The notes beneath the pieces were generated by a model. The model was not told where the DNA came from. It was given only the letters and a program-made list of their open reading frames with translations, and ran no database searches. From NCBI GenBank assembly GCA_021292105.1, contig CM037861.1, forward strand, positions 28,606,545 to 28,670,544: a stretch of 64,000 nucleotides of DNA. The letters run 5' to 3'. Below, piece after piece: positions 57,030 through 64,000 of the stretch. The translations under genes were made by a program, and so were the position numbers. The stretch comes from Anadara kagoshimensis (Eukaryota; Mollusca; Bivalvia; Arcoida; Arcidae). How positions within the stretch are numbered: the stretch's first letter is position 1; each line of letters begins with the position of its first letter.

Positions 57030-57185
57030 AAATACAAAAGAACTTCGATATCTCGAATACCACGGATAACTCAAAGTCATTATTTTGTCCCGACCGGTTT
57101 TATAAAAACCATTTTAAATACAAATTCGATAACTCAAACTTCTATTATTCCAATACCCCCGATAACTCGAAGTAATGTAAGGTGC
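57030..57185. repeat. Short element with repeated CGATAACTCGAA-like motifs
   Basis: TTCGATATCTCGAA, CGGATAACTCAAA, TTCGATAACTCAAA and CCGATAACTCGAA recur every 30-50 bp. Confidence 0.55.
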
Positions 57186-57441
57186 AAAATAACAAATTGT
57201 GACAAACAACATTCTAAAACTCGAAATTGCTTTAACAATGAGCGGTCCATAGAACGATCAGTGAATTTACAGGAGTCAATCAGCTATTAGGCTTCAGTAT
57301 TATCCGTTTAATGAAACAAGATAAAATGGAATGATTTCAGAAGAACATGTGACACTAGACAAAAAGGAAACTGACTAGTATAACGACTTTTAAAACAACT
57401 TGCATCGAAATTAAATTAAACTATTTTGAATATAATTTTAG

Positions 57442-57614
57442 TACAGCCCAACCTGCCTTAAAGGCCACCTCTTTATAAGTATCAAGTGCTTATATAGGCC
57501 AGTAGAATTATATCCCAATCTTTGTTCATATTATTTGAACCTGTATATAGTTGTCACCTGCCCATAAAGGCCACTGGTTTCCTTTGGTGGCCTTTATAGA
57601 CAAGTTTGACTGTA
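57442..57614 (-). repeat. Rep-D copy
   Basis: TACAGCCCAACCTGCCTTAA, AGGCCACCTCTTTATAAG, TGGTGGCCTTTATAGACAAG and TTTGACTGTA. Confidence 0.8.
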
Positions 57615-59534
57615 AGTAAAATGGTTATGAAATATTTGATGGACAACAACAATAGCAAAAAGTAGAACGTAAACAAAATATCTTCATTTCTGAATTCCAA
57701 TCAGTTATTTGTGACTGCATATTAATTATATGTATTGGTCAATACTACTTTAACTTACAAAGTATAACATCTTACAGAAGGTTTTAACGAGTTTTTTATT
57801 AACTAAAACAAGCAGCATTTAGCAATTTATATTCTTACTACAAATATAAAGGTTTATCAAAATTGAAATGCAAATGTAATAACTTTGTGAGTTTTCTTGA
57901 AAATTGACACCCAAATAAATTAAAGTCTTGAAAACTAAAATAAATATTCCGATTTAAAATTTGTCAGATTTAAGTTAATAAAAACCTTAGTTAAGAATTA
58001 ATTTTAGAACTGGAATTACGTTTAATCTCTTCTAAACAATTGGTACTCAAATAAAAATACAAAACCTTTAACGGATAGATAAATGTTAACATTTCCTGAA
58101 TAATGTTTTAAAAATAACACTTGCTACACCTAATTGCTGCACGCGGAAATGAAATTGCTCCAATGATTTCAGACTGACAAACAAGACAAAAAATTGGTAA
58201 AGGTTTTAGTGACATAAATGGCTATTGCCTGAAACCAAAGTCTTTAAGATCTCTGTATCAACCTAATCGTACTCCGGAAAGACATATTTGCTGTGTTACG
58301 TATCCTTATACAATATTTAATCAGAAGGTTCATGTGACATTTTTACAAGAACACTTATACATAAACCAAGAATCAAATTGTTTAAACAAGTGACCTACAA
58401 ATACTTAAATGAATCTAATTTGGACATAGATTGGTATTTCTGTTTTTCTTTGATAGATTAAAGAAAGCCAAATGAATCGAATCAAACATAAACAATCGGT
58501 TCATTTTCAAAATTTAATCCCACAATCAAATGGATCACAAATCAACATTTTTTTATAAATAACGTCCATATATGGTGTAATTTTTTATATAATGATTTGA
58601 ATTAATTTGTTTGGTAATGAAGCATTTAGGAATAGGGATTCCAAAAATTATTTTAAAAGATCCACAACTTTGAAATTAACCAAATTCCTATCCATCTCCT
58701 GTTTCACTAAAGATGTTGATTTAGTCGGTTACAATGATTTGTTCTAATACATTGGATATTAAGCTTACATATGAAACTAATAAAACATTTTGGAACATGT
58801 AAATTGGAGATTATTATAATGCAACTAGATTCACGATTTCTGTGCAACATGAGATAGTACAATATTAAGTTTACATTTTTGTCATGTTTCTCGACCAACA
58901 GTCCGTTTTTCACACTTTATACTTTACATCATTAATACAATGCATTAAATTTGTAATAATATAACTAAAGACTCTTTGCGGGAGAAGTACACAATCATGT
59001 AAATTTTAATTCTACCTCCCTTAATGTGTTTTATTTAATGGAGTTGTAAATTTATTTTTACCATACTATTATTATTATTCACTAAAGCCATTTTTTCAAT
59101 TAGAATTAGAAGTCGATCGGGTGTTTCAAGCTCAAATGCATTAATCTATGCATATGTTTTGGAAGTCCATGTTTGTGAATAGGTCATTAAAATAGAACTG
59201 AAGAGAAACTCAAACTATAATACAAAGATAAATAAACCCATTTTTATATTCATTTTTATTCATTTTCATACATTGCCTTTCATAAATTATCTTACATGTT
59301 TAAAACTGGCCCTATCATAAAAAACTTAAAATCTTCACAAAATAATAGTTGAAAACATCATTATGCTGAAGCTGAGTCTTAGTTAGCAAAAAATATTGAT
59401 TTTATATTAAAAAATCTAATTTTCTCATGTTTTAGAGATTTTCCACAAATTAAAGAAAATTAAAATTATTCCAAAAAAACTGATCTTTAAAAACACTTTA
59501 TTACATACTTTTTGGTCATAAAAAAAAGATACCA
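57615..59534. other. No recognised gene in ~1.9 kb
   Basis: Very AT-rich. A faint Rep-A end lies near 58415-58450 (TTGGACATAGATTGGTATTT). Confidence 0.45.
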
Positions 59535-60774
59535 CTTTCAAAAACAAGAAAAAAATACAGTATTTCTATTGCTTGGTTAAAAGTCTATATAATGATTTTA
59601 ATGTAACCCTATTGCAATTTTGTAAGTTAATAAAATTGTTCAGTTATTTATGAAGGTAGTGTAAAATAAAGTTTGTAATATTTCCTGAATAATTTATATG
59701 CTTATTGACATTAAAATGTACGCTAAAGCAAAAACATCTGTACTTTCAATTTCCTCGCAATGTTCTTTTAACCATGAAAGGCATAAAGAAACTTAAGGAA
59801 ATTACATTTTTCATAAATTTTATAATGAACTTTGTTTCTTTTCAGCTAGATTTATGGATTTAGTAACATACAAATCAAAACAAAAAGAAACAGCAAAATC
59901 ATATTGGAATCAGAAAGCTAGAAACTACGAAGCAAGTAACTGGTTTAATAAGTACATCAAATGTATGGTTAAACTCAAAGTTCAAATATGGACATTACTA
60001 ACAATACAGTCTTATAACACTACCAAAGTCCTTTTGTTACCTAATGATGTAGAATTTTTTACCTTTATAAGCACACTGATCGTGTGTTCAAAACAATTTG
60101 TCAGATTTAATTTTTATTCTGATTGGATTTTATTTTCAACATGGAGCGGTATCTTTCAAAAACAAGAAAAAAATAAGTATTTCTATTGCTTGGTTAAAAG
60201 TCTATATAATGATTTTAATGTAAACCTATTGCAATTTTGTAAGTTAATAAAATTGTTAAGTTATTTATGAAGGTAGTGTAAAATAAAGTCTGTAATATTT
60301 TCCTGAATAATTTATATGCTTATTGACATTAAAATGTACGCTAAAGCAAAAACACCTGTACTTTCAATTTCCTCGCAATGTTCTTTTAACCATGAAAGGC
60401 ATAAAGAAACTTAAGGAAATTACATTTTTCATAAATTTTATAATGAACTTTGTTTCTTTTCAGCTAGATTTATGGATTAAGTAACATACAAATCAAAACA
60501 AAAAGAAACAGCAAAATCATATTGGAATCAGAAAGCTAGAAACTACGAAGCAAGTACACTGGTTTAATAAGTACATCAAATGTATGGTTAAACTAAAAGT
60601 TCAAATATGGACATCACTAACAATACAGTCTTATAACACTACCGAAGTCCTTTTGTTACCTAATGATGTAGAATTTTTTACCTATATAAGCACACTGATC
60701 GTGTGTTCAAAACAATTTGTCAGATTTAATTTTTATTCTGATTGGATTTTATTTTGAACATGGAGCGGTATCTT
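59535..60774 (+). repeat. Two-unit tandem duplication, period ~618 bp
   Basis: Units 59535-60152 and 60153-60774 are nearly identical along their whole length (for example CTTTCAAAAACAAGAAAAAA, TTCCTCGCAATGTTCTTTTA, GCTAGATTTATGGATT, ACTGATCGTGTGTTCAAAAC). The 138-codon frame starting at 59854 in unit 1 is broken in unit 2 by a stop right after the start and by a one-base insertion, so it is not conserved. Confidence 0.92.
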
Positions 60775-61439
60775 TGTGTTTGATTTATGAAATAATTCGC
60801 AGAGAAAACTTTTAATAAAATTATAAAAAGCTAGTGCTAAAGGTTTTGGTGAGATTGATTTGCTTGGTATTGGTTTCTGATCGACAAATTTTTGTTCCAC
60901 ATCTTTCGGTTTACAATAAAAATTCTAAGTACAACTCTGTCTTAATGTTAAACCATCTGTCACATTAAGATTTCCGCTTTACCCGACGTAAACATAATAA
61001 AATCAGAAGTAGAAGTATAAATTGACAAATAAAAAAAACTTTATATATAAAGAAATTGGGTCAATGACGAAATGCGTATAAGTGCCTTTTATTTATAGAA
61101 TTTTGAAACGCATTTCTGTATATGTCGATACTTTTATGGCCTTTAGGGAATCTTAAGCTAACAAACCTATTATTATTTTATATATTGTCTAATGATGTGT
61201 TGCCTAATTGTGCTTTGTAGTTCTCGAGTACTTACTAATGAACATTGTTTAAAGGATATTTAGTTACAATATTATCACTTAATCGCCTCTTATTATGTTG
61301 AAAAGCATGAAGTAACAACGTGTTCTCATGACAAAATAAAATCAATAAATGATTTTTTGTTTTACTTTTTCACGTCCATTACAAATTTATAATCATGAAA
61401 GAATAATCTCAAAACTGTGTTCCAACGAAGCAAGCTGCT
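60775..61439. other. No recognised gene or repeat
   Basis: AT-rich, no coding-like frame. Confidence 0.4.
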
Positions 61440-61765
61440 TACAAATAAACTGTTGCAAGCCTAGGGTCATCAAGGCCCTCAAAAGTATGGGCGTCATCGT
61501 AGTATTGATGATAAGTTTGGTGTCTCTGTGTCCAGGATTGTCCTGCGTATATTTGACGTCCTATAGTTCCATGCCCCTTTTAAAAAATTTTGATTACACG
61601 TAGCGGTTCTAGCTTGCTAAACAGGAGGTGAGTACCCTTCTGGAGCACCTGATCTCACTTCTCTTATGGACGTTCACGTGTCTAAACAAACTTGTCAGGT
61701 CCAAAATTTCTACTTTGCTTCTGGATTATGATTCGGACATGGAGAAGTATGTTTGGTTTTTTTTT
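61440..61765 (+). repeat. Rep-A, full-length
   Basis: CTGTTGCAAGCCTAGGGTCA, GTCTCTGTGTCCAGGATTGT, CTTGCTAAACAGGAGGTGAG, CACTTCTCTTATGGACGTTC and TTCGGACATGGAGAAGTATG. Confidence 0.88.
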
Positions 61766-62035
61766 CAAATACCCAAGTATCGTTTTGTCTGACATTTAAA
61801 AATAACGTTTTAAGGGTGCTTGTCATTTTTTAAATGGGTGATTGTTTTACCAAGTGCTGTATACTAATAATTAGTATGCCATTAAGATGTTATGAAGAAG
61901 AATAATACAATTAAACCACTGTACATTATTTTCGCATCTGGATCTACACTGTATAAAATGTAATATCAGTTGAAATCAATAAGAGTTTCATAATGCGATT
62001 GAAAGACTACTTTGAAATTACATTACATTTTATAC

Positions 62036-62073
62036 TAATTTTAATTTTACAGCACTAGGCAGCCGTTTGAAAC
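62036..62073 (-). repeat. Rep-B, 3' end scrap
   Basis: TTTTAATTTTACAGCACTAG followed by GCAGCCGTTTGAAAC. Confidence 0.6.
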
Positions 62074-62199
62074 TTAATTTTTAAAAAGTGCATGCAGTCA
62101 AATTTATTGTTTTTGTTATTTCACTTTAAATTCCATTTTTATTGGGAAACGATGAGTCGATTCTGCTTAATAGTTTGAAAACTGTTTAACTTAACAATC

Positions 62200-62285
62200 A
62201 AAAACAGACATACTAATCCATGTCGGAATCAGAGTCAAGAAGCAAAGTAAAAACTTTTGAACTGACAAGTTAGGTTAGACAATTA
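62200..62285 (-). repeat. Rep-A, 3' end
   Basis: AAAACAGACATACTAATCCA, AGAAGCAAAGTAAAAACTTT and ACTGACAAGTTAGGTTAGAC. Confidence 0.8.
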
Positions 62286-62289
62286 AAAC

Positions 62290-63084
62290 ACTTATCAGAA
62301 GTCATACTTTTGACGAGAAATTTGAAATCTATATTGCACTTAAAATCCAATTTTAAAGTACACCTGTGAATAACCGATTAAATCATGACATTATCTCACT
62401 AAACTTAATTGGAAGTGATGGCACATGTTATATTGTTCTGGAACAGATGCTCCTAGTATGCTTGTAAAATGTGCCATTCCTCTATTAAAAATACCAATAC
62501 CAATGTCGGAATATAGGCGACAATGACAAGAAGTAGTAGCATAAATGTAAGTGGCATCAGATGTAGTTTGCCATCCTTTAGGTCTAATTAGAATAACATT
62601 TCCTGAAATTAAAAATTTAATATTGATTTGGTGTTATATATTGGGGGTATTAACTACATTTACGCTTAAAGCGTGCACCTTTTCTAGGTTTTATCAAGAA
62701 AAAGTTCACAAATATGTGCTTTCAAATTTATACCCTGGACTTCCTCTTGAAAATAACATTGACAACATTGTACTTAAAAAGGGAAAACAATTTAAATGTA
62801 TTTATTTTTTCGGTGTAATAATGTTTACTTATTTCGCAATTGTTTGTTTTGCACGAAAATTAATAAAAAGCGAATATAATATTATGTTATTTGTGTTATA
62901 GTGCATATTTGAAAACGCATAATACATACACAAAAATTTAAATACGTTTACAGTATAACCGATTATAGCTGAAATGTTTTTTCTGCATGTAATACAAGGA
63001 AAAACATAAAGGGTCAATGGGTCTTTAGCTTGAACAGCTTGCGAGGAGAAATTAGAATCGTAATAGTTATTTTTAAATCTGGTT
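62290..63084. other. No supported gene; one 116-codon frame
   Basis: The + strand frame 62551-62901 has two hydrophobic stretches (ILIWCYILGVLTTFTL and FGVIMFTYFAIVCFA) but AT-driven composition, no recognised family and no splice or promoter context. A rough estimate for DNA this AT-rich gives about one such frame per 64 kb by chance. Confidence 0.4.
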
Positions 63085-63200
63085 TGATTCTGCAGCACTA
63101 GAAAGCGTATTGTAATAAAACACATGAGTAGTTTTTGGGCCATAATTGTGGTAATGCAAATATTTTTAAGATGTTATAATAGGAAAACTAGAAAAAAACC
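63085..63200 (-). repeat. Rep-B, degenerate
   Basis: TCTGCAGCACTAGAAAGCGT, TTTTGGGCCATAATTGTGG. Confidence 0.5.
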
Positions 63201-63604
63201 AAATGATCCCAGGCAATACTAAATAATATTCACAAAAGATTCGCTTAGCGTTGCATTATGCCCCTTAAACAACTCATGAAAGAACTTTGTTAAGAAAACA
63301 TTGAAGGCTTTTAACTTTTTTATTCGAATCTGCAAAATACCTCTTAATCTGAAATGAAAGGAACTATTAGGGTTCTGTTCAAATTTATTGTTATCATATT
63401 GACTGACTTGATGAATCGGGGATAATAAAGGCTTTCATACATATCTTGTAACATATGTGTTAAGGTAACTTTTCATAATTCTTTCTATTTTATTATACAT
63501 GGATACATTGTGATAGTACTTATTTTACTACGGGGACTTTATATAACGAAGCCACCTCCTTAGAATAAATTGTTGACAGATAGATACTGTAAGACTTATA
63601 TTTA

Positions 63605-63780
63605 TCATTAAAATATTGTTGATAAGTATGATATCTATGTATTCAAAATTATCATTGATATATTTGACGTCCCTAAACTTCATATTTCTTTCATTCTAAC
63701 TTTAAATGTCTTCAAGTGAAGGTTCGCGTATATATTTCAATTCTCCTTTGTTTTAAGCATTTCGATTTGTTATATATATC
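63605..63780 (+). repeat. Rep-A, degenerate, 5' half
   Basis: AATATTGTTGATAAGTATGA, ATATATTTGACGTCCCTAAA and TTCAAGTGAAGGTTCGCG. Confidence 0.6.
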
Positions 63781-63812
63781 TGTCACGTTTGCATGAAGTG
63801 ATTGACTCTCAG

Positions 63813-63975
63813 TGACGTCATCTTACGCACAGAGGCATTTGAATTCATACGACATAACGGTGCTTTCTTGATTATATAAATGCAATTACAAGAAATGAAG
63901 TTTTCTTTTCGTTATGGAAGTATAAAAGAATTGGACATTGCACTCGTAAATAATTCGTTCGCGAAATATTCAGTG
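63813..63975 (+). promoter_or_regulatory. Candidate promoter at window end
   Basis: A perfect CRE (TGACGTCA, 63813-63820) is followed by TATATAAA (63873-63880), TATAAAAG (63921-63928) and TTCAGTGTG (from 63969), which resembles an arthropod-type initiator. Spacing of the second TATA to that initiator (~50 bp) is longer than usual. A gene would have to start beyond 64000. Confidence 0.25.
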
Positions 63976-64000
63976 TGCGAAATGTCAAAATACTATTAGT

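Noticed and set aside
59854..60270. 138-codon + strand frame
   Set aside because: Lies in a tandem duplication whose second copy has a stop right after the start and a frameshift; composition is like the AT-rich background.
62551..62901. 116-codon frame with two hydrophobic segments
   Set aside because: Length expected about once by chance in DNA of this composition; hydrophobic residues are AT-rich codons; no supporting context.

Overview
The window is AT-rich animal nuclear DNA. Spliceosomal introns, tRNA-derived SINEs with target-site duplications, microsatellites, foldback elements and an invertebrate-type neuropeptide receptor all point to a metazoan. Repeat style and the receptor type suggest a lophotrochozoan, most likely a bivalve mollusc; that placement is inference. 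Nothing bacterial or viral was recognised, and there is no CRISPR array.

Only one protein-coding gene can be supported. At the left end, on the + strand, lie the last two exons of a rhodopsin-class peptide GPCR of the SIFamide/neuropeptide-FF receptor family (exons 1943-2042 and 3029-3824). The 5' exons (N-terminus, TM1, TM2) are not recognisable and probably lie before position 1. All other long open frames are about as long as chance would give in AT-rich DNA, and several run through repeats.

The remaining 60 kb is intergenic or intronic DNA packed with interspersed repeats. Working names are mine. Rep-A: about 0.35-0.4 kb, hairpin-rich, about 36 copies, with a constant 3' end and variable 5' truncation. 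Rep-B: about 0.3 kb, about 16 copies, also 5'-truncated. Rep-C: about 0.2 kb with inverted ends, clustered at 0.4-7 kb. Rep-D: about 0.17-0.18 kb with inverted ends. SINE-1 has a tRNA-Lys-like head and SINE-2 a tRNA-Arg-like head; two copies have clear target-site duplications.

Two large foldback DNA elements (28411-32418 and 35760-41885) share 15-bp termini beginning GTCAGGGGGC, TA target duplications and inner inverted layers, so each is close to one giant imperfect palindrome. They sit in opposite orientations, and the second carries a further ~2.7 kb insertion. Local tandem duplications occur at 3.9, 5.6, 9.1, 10.1-10.7, 12.5-13.9, 33.8 and 59.5-60.8 kb. The last ~190 bp holds a CRE and two TATA-like motifs that could be a promoter for a gene beyond the window.

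No multi-gene system is present. The most novel material is Rep-A, the layered foldback elements, and a GC-rich open-frame Rep-A copy at 27.7 kb. Repeat boundaries were judged by eye and may be off by tens of bases.
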